DNA of 64,000 nucleotides from Blastococcus sp. TF02A-30. GTDB taxonomy: Bacteria > Actinomycetota > Actinomycetes > Mycobacteriales > Geodermatophilaceae. The stretch covers positions 372,001 through 436,000 of the forward strand of contig NZ_QOHJ01000001.1 of NCBI RefSeq assembly GCF_003319185.1, given 5' to 3'. Each line of letters begins with the position of its first letter. Position 1 is the stretch's first letter. The notes under the pieces were generated by a model that worked only from the letters and a program-made list of their open reading frames with translations, was not told where the DNA came from and did not search any database. This document shows, one piece after another, positions 7,678-18,515 of this stretch. Position numbers and translations under genes: made by a program.

Positions 7678-7695
7678 GCTCTCGGTACCGGGAGC
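7678..7695. repeat. Single copy of the GGTACC-centred palindrome
   Basis: GCTCTCGGTACCGGGAGC is a near-palindrome of the same type as the copies at 53.0 and 54.1 kb. Its one imperfect position would form a G-U pair in RNA. It stands ten bases after the terminator hairpin of the Cys-rich gene, in the intergenic region before the NlpC/P60 gene. Confidence 0.6.
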
Positions 7696-7863
7696 TGGGG
7701 TGGGTGGCAACCGCTGGGGCGGGTGTGACGGGCGAGGCGGCTCTCGACCGTCCGTTCGCGCGGCCTCCATCACGTCTCGGCAACGCCTGCCTACGGTCCG
7801 TGCTGACGCGCATCGAACAGCGCCCCTTCCCCGGGCGCCGGCGCAGCCGAACGGAGGGCCGAC

Positions 7864-8883
7864 GTGCAGGTCTCGCGCACGACTCCCCGGCGCCGCTCGC
7901 GCGCCGCGCTCGTCCTGAGCACCGCGCTGATCGCCGCCGCCACCGGGCTCCTGGCGCCGGGCACCGCCGGCGCGGTCCCGGGCACCGCCGCCGAGGCGAG
8001 CGCCCTCATGCGGGAGACCGCCCAGCAGCTGAGCGCCGTCGACGAGCAGGTGCACGAGGCCGAGCTGCTCGTCGCCGAGCAGCAGCGGCAGGCCGACGCG
8101 TCCGCCGCCCAGGCCGCCGCGGCGCAGCAGGCGCTGGCCACCTACGAGCCGCAGCTGCGGGCCATCGCCCAGAACGGCTACACCGGCCAGACGCAGTCGC
8201 GCGTCGCCGCCTTCCTCACCAGCGCCTCGGCCGACGAGCTGGTCACGAAGATGACCACGCTCGACCTCATCGCCAACCACACGAACGGCCTCATCGCAGA
8301 GGTCGCCGTCGTGAAGGCGGCCGCCGACCAGGCGCAGGCCGCCGCCGACGAGGCCGCCGCCACCGCCCGCGCGGGCCTGGAGCAGCTCACCGCGCAGAAG
8401 GCCGACCTGGAGCAGAAGGCCGCGGCCTACCAGGCCGACTTCGCCCGGCTCTCCGCCGCCGAGCAGGCCGCGGTGAACAACACCGTCGCCGGCCGCTCGC
8501 TGGCCGCGCCCCGCGACCTGCCGATGCCCCCCGGCGCGGCCGGTGTCGCGATCCAGACCGCGCTGTCGAAGGTCGGCGCGCGGTACGTGAGCGGCGGCTC
8601 GGGCCCCGACGTCTTCGACTGCTCGGGCCTGACCATGTACGCCTACGCCGCCGCCGGCATCTCGCTGCCGCACTCGAGCCGCGCGCAGTCCACGCTGGGC
8701 ACCCAGGTGACCCGCGCCGAGCTGCAGCCCGGTGACCTGGTCTTCTTCTACAACCCGATCAGCCACGTGGGCCTCTACATCGGCAACGGGATGATGGTGC
8801 ACGCCCGCACCTACGGCGTCCCGCTGTCGGTGACCAGCGTCGACCAGAGCGGCTTCCGCTGGGGCGTCCGCCTCCCCGGCTGA
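7864..8883 (+). CDS. NlpC/P60-family cell-wall endopeptidase with coiled-coil domain
   Basis: The 339-residue protein has a signal peptide (Arg-rich start, hydrophobic core, cleavage near GTAGAVPG), a long Ala/Gln-rich coiled-coil region (about residues 40-210) and a C-terminal NlpC/P60 domain. The catalytic triad is visible: C253 in DCSGL, H301 in ISHVGLYIG and H313 in MVHA. Enzymes of this RipA-like layout cut peptidoglycan stem peptides during cell separation. GTG 7864 follows GGAGGG. A close paralogue lies at 60.2 kb, but unlike that one, this gene has no c-di-AMP riboswitch upstream; a TACGGT -10 box at about 7792 may drive it. Confidence 0.92.
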   Translation: MQVSRTTPRRRSRAALVLSTALIAAATGLLAPGTAGAVPGTAAEASALMRETAQQLSAVDEQVHEAELLVAEQQRQADASAAQAAAAQQALATYEPQLRAIAQNGYTGQTQSRVAAFLTSASADELVTKMTTLDLIANHTNGLIAEVAVVKAAADQAQAAADEAAATARAGLEQLTAQKADLEQKAAAYQADFARLSAAEQAAVNNTVAGRSLAAPRDLPMPPGAAGVAIQTALSKVGARYVSGGSGPDVFDCSGLTMYAYAAAGISLPHSSRAQSTLGTQVTRAELQPGDLVFFYNPISHVGLYIGNGMMVHARTYGVPLSVTSVDQSGFRWGVRLPG

Positions 8884-8912
8884 CCCGCCCGACGGCGCGC
8901 GACGGGGATCTG

Positions 8913-8918
8913 GACAAT
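8913..8918 (+). promoter_or_regulatory. Possible -10 box of a leaderless leader-ORF transcript
   Basis: GACAAT (within TGGACAAT) lies six bases before GTG 8925, the first codon of a ten-codon ORF that overlaps the permease start. The spacing fits leaderless transcription. I see no clear -35 box. Confidence 0.4.
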
Positions 8919-8924
8919 CGCCGC

Positions 8925-8957
8925 GTGACCGCTTCGCTGATGCGACGCCGCGGGTGA
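8925..8957 (+). CDS. Ten-codon leader ORF overlapping the permease start
   Basis: GTG 8925 begins a frame encoding MTASLMRRRG that stops at TGA 8955-8957. The stop overlaps the permease start codon (GTGA, 8954-8957), the same overlap used for coupling real genes in this window. The permease has no Shine-Dalgarno sequence of its own, so translation of this leader could be needed to start it. The three consecutive Arg codons (CGA CGC CGC) could serve as a sensing stretch if the permease carries a basic amino acid; that is speculation. Confidence 0.4.
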   Translation: MTASLMRRRG

Positions 8958-10420
8958 CCGCGGCCGCTCCCGCCGTCCCGACCGGCGCCACCCTCCGCCC
9001 CGACGCCGTCGGCTTCCTCGACAGCCTCGTCATCGGCCTCGCGGCCACCTCGCCGGCCTACTCGCTGGCTGCCGTCCTCGGCCCGATCGTCGCCCTGGTC
9101 GGGGTGCACGCCCCGGGCGTGCTGCTCGTGTCCTTCCTGCCGATGCTGCTCATCGCCGGGGCGTTCGCGGCGCTCAACCGCGCCGACCCCGACTGCGGGA
9201 CGACGTTCTCCTGGGTCACCCGGGCGCTGGGCCCGTGGGCCGGGTGGATCGGCGGCTGGGCGATCACGATGACCGGCGTCCTCGTGCTGGGGTCGCTGGC
9301 CGAGGTCGGCGTCCGGTTCACCCTGCTGGCCGTCGGGCTCGACGGCTGGGCGGCGTCCACGCCCGCGGTGATGGGCCTGTCGGTGCTGCTCATCGTGGTC
9401 ATGGCCGCGATCTGCGTGCGCGGCACGGAGCTGTCCGCGCGGCTGCAGAACGGGCTGATCGTGGCGCAGACCGTGGCGCTGAGCGTCTTCGCCGTCGTGG
9501 CGGTCGTCCGCGGGGTGTCCGGCGACAGCCCGTTCGGCGGGCTCACCCCCGACTGGAGCTGGCTGGACCCGTTCGGCTCCGGCGGCGCGGCGCTCACCGG
9601 CGGCCTGCTGCTCGGCGTCTTCGCGTTCTGGGGCTGGGAGTCGGCGGTCAACCTCACCGAGGAGACCCGCGACCCGCTCCGGGCCCCCGGGCGCGCCGGC
9701 GTGTGGTCGACCGTCGTCCTGCTGCTCACCTACCTCGGCGTCGCGACCGCGGTGGTCTCCTTCGCCGGCACCGGGTGGCTGGCCGGCAACGCCGACGAGG
9801 AGGAGGCGGTGTTCGCGCTGCTGTCCGGGCAGGCCATGGGCGGCTGGGACTGGGTGGTGCTGCTCGCCGTCGCCACCTCGGCCATCGCCTCGACCCAGAC
9901 GACGATCATCCCGGCGTCCCGGACCGGCCTGTCGATGGCCCGCCGCGCCGCGCTGCCCGCCCGGTTCGGCTCGATCACGCCCGCGCACCGCACGCCCGAC
10001 GTCTCCACCTGGTGGGTCGCCGGGGTGGGGGTGGCGTGGTACCTGGGCGTCGGGGCGATCAGCGAGAACGCGCTGTTCGACTCGATCACCGGGCTGTCGC
10101 TGCTGATCGCGCTGTACTACGCGCTCACCGGCATCGCCTGCGCCGTCTGGTTCCGCCGCCGGCTGACCCGCAGCGTCCGCGAGTTCCTGCTGCTCGGGGT
10201 CGGCCCGCTGCTGGGGGCCGGCATGCTGGTCTGGCTGCTCGTGCTCTCGGTGCGCGACCTGGCTGACCCGGCCAACTCCTACACCGGGCAGGCGTGGTTC
10301 GGCCTCGGCCCGCCGCTGGTCATCGGGGTGGCGGTGATGCTGGCCGGCGTCGTCCTCATGCTGGCCTGGCGGCGGCGCGACGCGCGTTTCTGGCAGGAGC
10401 GGGCCTCGCTCGCCCCCTGA
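8954..10420 (+). CDS. APC-family amino acid permease
   Basis: This 488-residue integral membrane protein has about 12 predicted hydrophobic segments. It begins with the APC-superfamily pattern GFLDSLVIGLAATSPAYSLA and has the conserved FWGWESAVNLTEE segment about halfway, typical of amino acid/polyamine/organocation transporters. The substrate cannot be told. GTG 8954 is the only reasonable start, because the frame directly upstream belongs to the leader ORF whose stop it overlaps. The gene runs tail to tail with the YdeI-like gene, separated by three bases. Confidence 0.9.
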   Translation: MTAAAPAVPTGATLRPDAVGFLDSLVIGLAATSPAYSLAAVLGPIVALVGVHAPGVLLVSFLPMLLIAGAFAALNRADPDCGTTFSWVTRALGPWAGWIGGWAITMTGVLVLGSLAEVGVRFTLLAVGLDGWAASTPAVMGLSVLLIVVMAAICVRGTELSARLQNGLIVAQTVALSVFAVVAVVRGVSGDSPFGGLTPDWSWLDPFGSGGAALTGGLLLGVFAFWGWESAVNLTEETRDPLRAPGRAGVWSTVVLLLTYLGVATAVVSFAGTGWLAGNADEEEAVFALLSGQAMGGWDWVVLLAVATSAIASTQTTIIPASRTGLSMARRAALPARFGSITPAHRTPDVSTWWVAGVGVAWYLGVGAISENALFDSITGLSLLIALYYALTGIACAVWFRRRLTRSVREFLLLGVGPLLGAGMLVWLLVLSVRDLADPANSYTGQAWFGLGPPLVIGVAVMLAGVVLMLAWRRRDARFWQERASLAP

Positions 10421-10423
10421 CCG

Positions 10424-11002
10424 TCAGTGGTGGGTGCGGCCCTCGCGCAGCATCGCGACGGCGGCGGCGATCCGCTTCGCCCGCGTCTGCGGGGTGTGCG
10501 CGGTCTGCACCCGCCACAGGACGGCGTACCGGTTCTGCCCGGTGAGGCCGTCGAAGGCGGCGCGGGCGGCCGGCTCGGCGTCCAGGGCGGCCGCGAGGTC
10601 GTCGGGCACGGTGATGGTGGCCGGGCCGGCGTAGGCCCGCTCCCAGCGGCCGTCGGCCTTGGCCGCCTCGACCGCGGCCAGCCCCGCCGGGCGCACCCGG
10701 CCCTCGGCGACCAGCCGCTCCACCGTCTCGACGTTCTTCAGCGACCAGACGCTCTTCTTCCGGCGCGGGGTGATGCGCTGCACGTACCAAGTGTCGTCGA
10801 GCCGGTTGGCCCGCCCGTCGATCCAGCCGAAGCACAGCAGCACCTCGACCATCCCGGCCCAGTCGACCGAGGGGATGCCGGTGCCCTTCTTGGCGATCCT
10901 CACGTAGAGGCCCGGGGCGGTGCCGTGGTTCTCCTCCAGCCACGCCTCGAGCGCCGCGGCGTCGGCGAAGGCCAGGACGGGCAGGTCGGTGGGCTCGGTC
11001 AC
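10424..11002 (-). CDS. YdeI/OmpD-associated family protein
   Basis: The 192-residue protein shows the YdeI-like pattern: an N-terminal AWLEENHGTAPGLYVRIAKKGTGIPSVDW, then LCFGWIDGRANRLDDTWYVQRITPRRKKSVWS, and a C-terminal TPQTRAKRIAAAVAMLREG. Members are small cytoplasmic proteins annotated as bacteriocin-protection or OmdA proteins; their molecular role is poorly known. GTG 11002 is preceded by GGGGAGGA at a good distance. The 64-base gap to the divergent histidine phosphatase gene must hold both promoters. Confidence 0.85.
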   Translation of the reverse strand: MTEPTDLPVLAFADAAALEAWLEENHGTAPGLYVRIAKKGTGIPSVDWAGMVEVLLCFGWIDGRANRLDDTWYVQRITPRRKKSVWSLKNVETVERLVAEGRVRPAGLAAVEAAKADGRWERAYAGPATITVPDDLAAALDAEPAARAAFDGLTGQNRYAVLWRVQTAHTPQTRAKRIAAAVAMLREGRTHH

Positions 11003-11066
11003 GGCGTCATCCTCCCCGCGGGGGCCGACGGTTTCGCCGGGCAGCCGCGGGGCTACCCGCGTCCGG

Positions 11067-11807
11067 GTGAGCGATCGGGGACCGGGGCCGTCGGTGGTGT
11101 GGCTCGTCCGCCACGGCGAGAGCACGGGCAACGTCGCCGACGCGCAGGCGCAGGCGATCGGCGCCGGCCGCCTCGAGCTCGACGTCCGCGATCCCGACGT
11201 CCCGCTCTCCGACACCGGCCGCGCCCAGGCCGAGGCCCTGGGCCGGCACTTCGCCGCCCTGCCCGAGGACCAGCGGCCGACCGCCGTGCTCAGCTCCCCG
11301 TTCGCCCGCGCGCTGACCACCGCGCAGCTGGCCACCGCGGGCCTCGGCGTCCGGGTGCGCACCGACGAGCGGCTGCGCGAGCGCGACTTCGGCGCCTTCG
11401 ACGGGATGACCGGCACGGGCATCCGCGAGCACTTCCCGGACGAGGCGCGGCGGCGCGACCTGCTCGGCAAGTTCTACTACCGGCCGCCCGGCGGCGAGAG
11501 CTGGGCCGACGTCGCGCTGCGGCTGCGCAGCCTGCTGGCCACCGAGGGGCTGCGGCACGACTGCGAGCGGCTGGTGGTGGTCGCCCACCAGGCGGTGATC
11601 ATGGTCTTCCGCTACGTCCTGGAGGAGCTGACCGAGCAGGAGCTCCTGGCCGTCGACCGGGACGAGCGGGTCGCGAACGCCTCGTTCACCCGGTACGAGA
11701 TGGACGACGCCGGCGACCTGCGGCTCGCGGAGTTCAACGTCGTCGACCACCTGGTCGCCGCCGACGAGGACGTCACCGAGGAGCCCGATGCCGCACCACG
11801 CCCCTGA
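11067..11807 (+). CDS. Histidine phosphatase (phosphoglycerate-mutase-like)
   Basis: The 246-residue protein opens with the catalytic RHG motif in VVWLVRHGESTGN and has the second histidine in VVVAHQAVIMVFRY, the hallmark of branch-1 histidine phosphatases (cobC/GpmB-like). It probably removes phosphate from a small metabolite; the substrate is unknown. GTG 11067 has TACCCG seven bases before it and no Shine-Dalgarno sequence, so it may be leaderless. The 3' end overlaps the NAD(P)H-hydrate dehydratase gene by 20 bases, indicating an operon. Confidence 0.88.
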   Translation: MSDRGPGPSVVWLVRHGESTGNVADAQAQAIGAGRLELDVRDPDVPLSDTGRAQAEALGRHFAALPEDQRPTAVLSSPFARALTTAQLATAGLGVRVRTDERLRERDFGAFDGMTGTGIREHFPDEARRRDLLGKFYYRPPGGESWADVALRLRSLLATEGLRHDCERLVVVAHQAVIMVFRYVLEELTEQELLAVDRDERVANASFTRYEMDDAGDLRLAEFNVVDHLVAADEDVTEEPDAAPRP

Positions 11808-12693
11808 CCAGCGGCGCCCCGACCCGACGCCGGTCACGCCCGACCTCCTCCGCGGGTGGGCGCTGCCCGAGCCCGCCGGGGACAAGAACTCCCGCGGCTC
11901 GATCCTCGTGATCGGCGGGAGCACCGAGACCCTGGGGGCGGTGCTGCTCGCCGCGGAGGCCGCCATGCGGGCCGGCGCCGGGAAGCTGCAGGTCGCCACC
12001 GTGGCCTCCCGGGCCGCCGTCGCGGCCGCGGCGCTCCCCGAGGCGCTCGTCCGCGCGCTGCCCGAGACCGGCGACGGCGCGATCAGCCCCGACGCTGCCG
12101 CCGACGTCCGCGACCTGGCCGAGAACGCCGGTGCGGTGCTGATCGGGCCGGGGATGGCCGACGAGGAGGCGACCCGCGTCCTCGGCGAGCGGCTGCTGCC
12201 GCACCTGCGCGGCCCGGTGGCGCTCGACGCCCTGGGCCTGGCCGCGGTCACCGCCGACACCACCTGCCTGCACCACCTCGAGGGCCGGGCGGTGCTCACG
12301 CCGAACCCGACCGAGATGGCGTTCGCCCTGCACGTCGAGGACGACGAGGTCGAGGCCGCTCCCGCACGGGCGACGGCGGACCTGGCCGAGCGCGCCCGCG
12401 TGGTGGTGGGGCTGGGCGGGGCGACGTCGTGGATCGCCACCCCGGACGGCCGGATGTGGCAGGACGACAGCGGCAACGCCGGGCTGGGCGTCTCCGGCTC
12501 GGGCGACGTCCGGGCCGGGATCACCGGCGGGCTGCTGGCGCGCGGCGCCGACCCGGCCCAGGCCGCGGTCTGGGCCGCCTGGCTGCACGGCCGGACGGGG
12601 GAGCGGCTGGCGTCGTCGGTTGGCCGGCTGGGCTTCCTGGCCCGGGAGCTGCCGGCGGAGGTGCCCCGGGCGCTGCAGGAGGTCGCCCCGTGA
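11788..12693 (+). CDS. ADP-dependent NAD(P)H-hydrate dehydratase-like protein
   Basis: The 301-residue protein belongs to the ribokinase-fold dehydratase group that converts damaged, hydrated NAD(P)H back to NAD(P)H. Visible motifs are GDKNSRGSILVIGGS, VLTPNPTEMA and the active-site segment GVSGSGDVRAGITGGLLARG. Only the C-terminal (NnrD) half of the bifunctional Nnr enzyme is present; the epimerase half is absent. It starts at ATG 11788 after GAGGAG, inside the end of the phosphatase gene. The pairing with a phosphatase suggests metabolite repair (inference). Confidence 0.88.
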   Translation: MPHHAPDQRRPDPTPVTPDLLRGWALPEPAGDKNSRGSILVIGGSTETLGAVLLAAEAAMRAGAGKLQVATVASRAAVAAAALPEALVRALPETGDGAISPDAAADVRDLAENAGAVLIGPGMADEEATRVLGERLLPHLRGPVALDALGLAAVTADTTCLHHLEGRAVLTPNPTEMAFALHVEDDEVEAAPARATADLAERARVVVGLGGATSWIATPDGRMWQDDSGNAGLGVSGSGDVRAGITGGLLARGADPAQAAVWAAWLHGRTGERLASSVGRLGFLARELPAEVPRALQEVAP

Positions 12694-12719
12694 GCGCCCC
12701 GGCGGCCCGCGTACGTTGA

Positions 12720-15138
<2,419 letters not shown>

Positions 15139-15163
15139 GCCGCGAGTGTGCTGGGGTGGGGCC

Positions 15164-15742
15164 GTGGCCGACAACTACATCGCCGAGCTGCCCTTCGGCG
15201 CCCCGAAGATCGACGACGACGCCTTCGTCGCGCCCACGGCGGTCGTCGTGGGCGCGGTGACCCTGGGCCCGCGCGCCAGCATCTGGTACGGCGCGGTCGC
15301 CCGGGCCGACACCGAGACGATCGAGATCGGCGCGGACTCCAACATCCAGGACGGCTGCACCCTCCACTCCGACGCCGGCTTCCCGCTGGTCGTGGGGGAG
15401 CGGGTGTCGGTGGGGCACCGGGTGGTGCTGCACGGCGCCCGCATCGACGACGACGTGCTCGTCGGCATGGGCAGCATCGTCATGAACGGCGCGCACATCG
15501 CCTCGGGCTCGATCGTCGCCGCCGGCGCCGTGGTCACCCAGGGCAAGGAGTTCCCGCCGGGGTCGGTGATCGCCGGCGTCCCGGCCAAGGTCGTGCGCGA
15601 GGCCACGGAGGACGACCGGCTGCACATCCGGGGCAACGCGCTCAGCTACACCGAGCGGCTGGACTCCGCCCGTCGGGTGCGCCCGGTGGTGCGCGGCAAG
15701 CTGCCGCCGGCCGGGCACCAGCCCGGCGACGACATGGCCTGA
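15164..15742 (+). CDS. Gamma-carbonic anhydrase family protein
   Basis: The 192-residue protein is a left-handed beta-helix of hexapeptide repeats (for example ASIWYGAVARADTETIEIG and GCTLHSDAG) with the metal-binding pair in VGHRVVLHG. Family members are trimers that bind zinc or iron between subunits and may hydrate CO2; many act as acyltransferase-like or scaffold proteins instead, so activity is not certain. It starts with GTG 15164, divergent from the MetE-like gene with only 25 bases between the two start codons, so promoters must overlap the coding ends or be leaderless. Confidence 0.88.
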   Translation: MADNYIAELPFGAPKIDDDAFVAPTAVVVGAVTLGPRASIWYGAVARADTETIEIGADSNIQDGCTLHSDAGFPLVVGERVSVGHRVVLHGARIDDDVLVGMGSIVMNGAHIASGSIVAAGAVVTQGKEFPPGSVIAGVPAKVVREATEDDRLHIRGNALSYTERLDSARRVRPVVRGKLPPAGHQPGDDMA

Positions 15743-15809
15743 GCGGCCCCCGTCCGCCGGGAGGGGTCAGCGCAGGGCGCGCAGGGCGCGGAGGTCGGCG
15801 TCCACCGGG

Positions 15810-16940
15810 TCAGCCCAGCAGCTCGCGCAGCAGCGCGCCGACCGCCTGGGTCTCGATGAGGAAGCCGTCGTGGCCGTAGGGGGAGGGGATCAGCCGCAGC
15901 GGGACGCCGAGTCCGTCGGCCACCTCCTGCTGCAGCGCCGGCGGGTACAGCCGGTCGCTGTCGATGCCGGCCACGACCGCCCGGGCCGTCACGCGGTCCA
16001 GCGCGGCGGCCACCCCGCCGCGACCGCGACCGACGTCCCAGGTGTTCATGACCTCGGTGAGCAGCACGTAGCTGCCGGCGTCGAACCGGCCGGCCAGCTT
16101 GCCGGCGTGGTGCTCCAGGTAGGAGGCGACCGCGAAGCGGCCGTCCTCCTGCACGAGGGAGCCGAACCGGGTGTCCAGCTCCAGCGCGCTGCGGTAGGTG
16201 AGGTGCGCGATCCGCCGGGCGATGCCCAGGCCGTCGACCGGCGGGTCGTCGAGCGGGTAGTCCCCGTCCCGCCAGCGCGGATCGGCGCGGACGGCGGCCT
16301 GCTGGGTGGTCTGGGTGCCGATCTGGTCGGCGCTCGCCGCGGCGCCCGAGGCGAGGAAGAAGAGCGCGTCCACCCGGCCGGGCAGCGCGACCGCCCACTC
16401 CAGCGCCCGCATGCCGCCCATCGAGCCGCCCACCACGCAGGCCCAGCGGTCGACGCCGAGCGCGTCGGCCAGCGCGGCCTCGACCCGCACCTGGTCGGCG
16501 ACGGTCACCTCGGGGAAGCGCGCACCCCACGGCGCGCCGTCCGGGGCGGTGGACGACGGGCCGGTCGTGCCCTGGCATCCGCCGAGGACGTTGGCGCAGA
16601 CGACGAAGAACCGGTCGGTGTCCAGCGCCGCGCCGGGACCGACCAGGCCCGCCCACCAGCCCGGGGTGGCGTGCCCCGGACCGGCCGCGCCGACGACGTG
16701 GCTGTCGCCGGTCAGGGCGTGCTCGACGAGGACGGCGTTGCCGCCGTCCGGGGCCAGGGTGCCCCACGTCTCGTAGGCGACCCGCACCCCGGGCAGCCGC
16801 CCGCCGCGCTCCAGCTCGAACGGTCCCGGCAGGTCGAGGAACCGGCGGTCGCCCACCGGGTCGCCCTCCCGCCAGCCGCCCGGGCGGGCCGGGGTCCGGG
16901 ACGACGGACCCCGGTCCGCCACCTCCCGGACCCCGGTCAC
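15810..16940 (-). CDS. metX: Homoserine O-acetyltransferase
   Basis: MetX transfers acetyl from acetyl-CoA to homoserine, the activating step of methionine synthesis. The 376-residue alpha/beta-hydrolase-fold protein has the nucleophile elbow GGSMGGM, the family segment ANVLGGCQGTTGP, the Asp in AGIDSDRLYPP and the His in YGHDGF. GTG 16940 lies two bases after the metY stop, so the two are co-transcribed and under the SAM-IV riboswitch upstream of metY. Length matches the family. Confidence 0.93.
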   Translation of the reverse strand: MTGVREVADRGPSSRTPARPGGWREGDPVGDRRFLDLPGPFELERGGRLPGVRVAYETWGTLAPDGGNAVLVEHALTGDSHVVGAAGPGHATPGWWAGLVGPGAALDTDRFFVVCANVLGGCQGTTGPSSTAPDGAPWGARFPEVTVADQVRVEAALADALGVDRWACVVGGSMGGMRALEWAVALPGRVDALFFLASGAAASADQIGTQTTQQAAVRADPRWRDGDYPLDDPPVDGLGIARRIAHLTYRSALELDTRFGSLVQEDGRFAVASYLEHHAGKLAGRFDAGSYVLLTEVMNTWDVGRGRGGVAAALDRVTARAVVAGIDSDRLYPPALQQEVADGLGVPLRLIPSPYGHDGFLIETQAVGALLRELLG

Positions 16941-16942
16941 CG

Positions 16943-18234
16943 TCAGGCGCCCTTGGCGGCGCGGAACCCGGCCTCGAGGTCGGCGAGGATGTCCTCGATG
17001 CCCTCCAGGCCGACGGCGAGGCGCACCAGGCCCGGGGTGACGCCGGTGGTCAGCTGCTCCTCGGCGGTCAGCTGGGAGTGAGTCGTCGAGGCGGGGTGGA
17101 TGACCAGGCTGCGCACGTCGCCGATGTTGGCCACGTGGCTGTGCAGCTCCAGCGCCTCGACGAACCGCTGCCCGGCCTCCTTGCCGCCGTGCAACTCGAA
17201 GGTCAGGACGGCGCCGGCGCCCTTGGGCGCGTACTTCTGCTGCGCGGCGTGCCACTGGTTGGTGGGCAGGCCGGCGTAGTTGACCCGGTCGACCGCGTCG
17301 TGGGCTTGAGGAACTCCGCCACCCGCTGGGCGTTGGCCACGTGCCGCTCCATGCGCAGCGACAGCGTCTCGATGCCCTGCACGACCAGGAACGCGTTGAA
17401 CGGCGAGATGGCCGGGCCGAGGTCGCGCAGCAGCTGCACGCGGGCCTTGAGCGCGTAGGCCGGCGCACCGAGGTCGGCGTAGACGACGCCGTGGTAGGTG
17501 GGGTCGGCCGTGGTGAACATCGGGTGCCGGCCGCCGCGCCAGTCGAACGTGCCGCCGTCGACGATCAGGCCGGCGATGGCGGTGCCGTGCCCGCCGAGGT
17601 ACTTGGTGGCCGAGTGGACGACGATGTCGGCACCGAACTCCAACGGCCGGATCAGGTACGGCGTGGCGATCGTGTTGTCCACGATCAGCGGGACGCCGTT
17701 GCGGTGCGCCACGGCGGAGACGGCCTCGATGTCGAGGATGTCGCCCTTCGGGTTGCCGATGGTCTCGGCGTAGAAGGCGCGGGTGTTGTCCTGCACCAGC
17801 GCCTGCCACGCCTCCGGGTCGTCCGGGTTCTCCACGAAGGAGACGGTGATGCCGAGCTTGGGCAGCGAGTGGTGCAGCAGGTTGTACGTGCCGCCGTAGA
17901 GCGAGGCGGAGGCGACGACGTGGTCGCCGGCCTCGGCCAGGTTGAGGATCGCCAGGGTCTCGGCGGCCTGGCCGGAGGAGACCGCGAGCGCCGCGACGCC
18001 GCCCTCCAGCGATGCGACGCGCTGCTCCAGCGCGTCCTGCGTCGGGTTCATGATCCGCGTGTAGATGTTGCCCATCTCGGCCAGCGCGAACAGGTCCGCG
18101 GCGTGCTGGCTGTCGCGGAACTGGTAGCTCGTGGTGGCGTAGATGGGCAGGGCGCGCGCCCCGGTGGTGGGGTCGGGGCTGGCCCCTGCGTGGATCTGCC
18201 GGGTCTCGAAGCTCCAGGCCTGCGGGTCGGTCAT
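16943..18234 (-). pseudogene. metY: O-acetylhomoserine sulfhydrylase (MetY), single-base frameshift
   Basis: MetY is a PLP enzyme that makes homocysteine from O-acetylhomoserine and sulfide. The N-terminal frame from ATG 18234 reads correctly (MTDPQAWSFETRQIHAG, the PLP lysine in SATKYLGGHG) until VAEFLK at about 17307. From there the family sequence continues one base out of frame (AHDAVDRVNYAGLPTNQWH, then ARL-type ending to 16945). Restoring one C at about 17305 on the plus strand joins both halves into about 430 residues. Both halves are well conserved, so this is a sequencing error or a very recent mutation. The gene heads the metYX operon. Confidence 0.9.
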
Positions 18235-18302
18235 GCGCCGTCTCCAATCGCTCGCGGGAGATCCCGCGGCGCGCAGGAGCTCCGTCCTTGCCGGACGGCG
18301 GA

Positions 18303-18402
18303 CGCCGTCCCGACCGGCTCTTCCCCTGGGAGCACCTCAGACGGAGTTGAGGTTGCCGGGCAGCCAGCCAGGTGCTTGTCGCTGCCTCTCGTGAGCCACC
18401 GC
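18303..18402 (-). promoter_or_regulatory. SAM-IV riboswitch upstream of metY
   Basis: Read on the minus strand, the leader of metY begins GGCTCACGAG and contains GGCAGCGACAAGC, then CTGCCCGGCAACCTC, then GAGGTGCTCCCAGGGG and closes with AAGAGCC. GGCTC and GAGCC form the closing stem. This order and these conserved blocks match the SAM-IV class of S-adenosylmethionine riboswitches of Actinobacteria, which shut down methionine genes when SAM is abundant. It ends about 70 bases before ATG 18234. The assignment of class IV rather than class I rests on the GCGACAAGC element and the lack of a SAM-I start. Confidence 0.82.
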
Positions 18403-18515
18403 CGATGGTAGGCGGTACCGATGTCCCACGTGAAACACGGGTCCCACGACGCGGGATGCGGCCCCGGTGCAGGGGCTTACGCCGAGCGCGCGAGGCGTGG
18501 GGGGAGCGGGATCCT

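Noticed and set aside
7680-7863. Possible riboswitch ahead of the first NlpC/P60 gene
   Set aside because: It lacks the CAGCTAACTCGG block and the paired front half that are clear in the leader at 60 kb.
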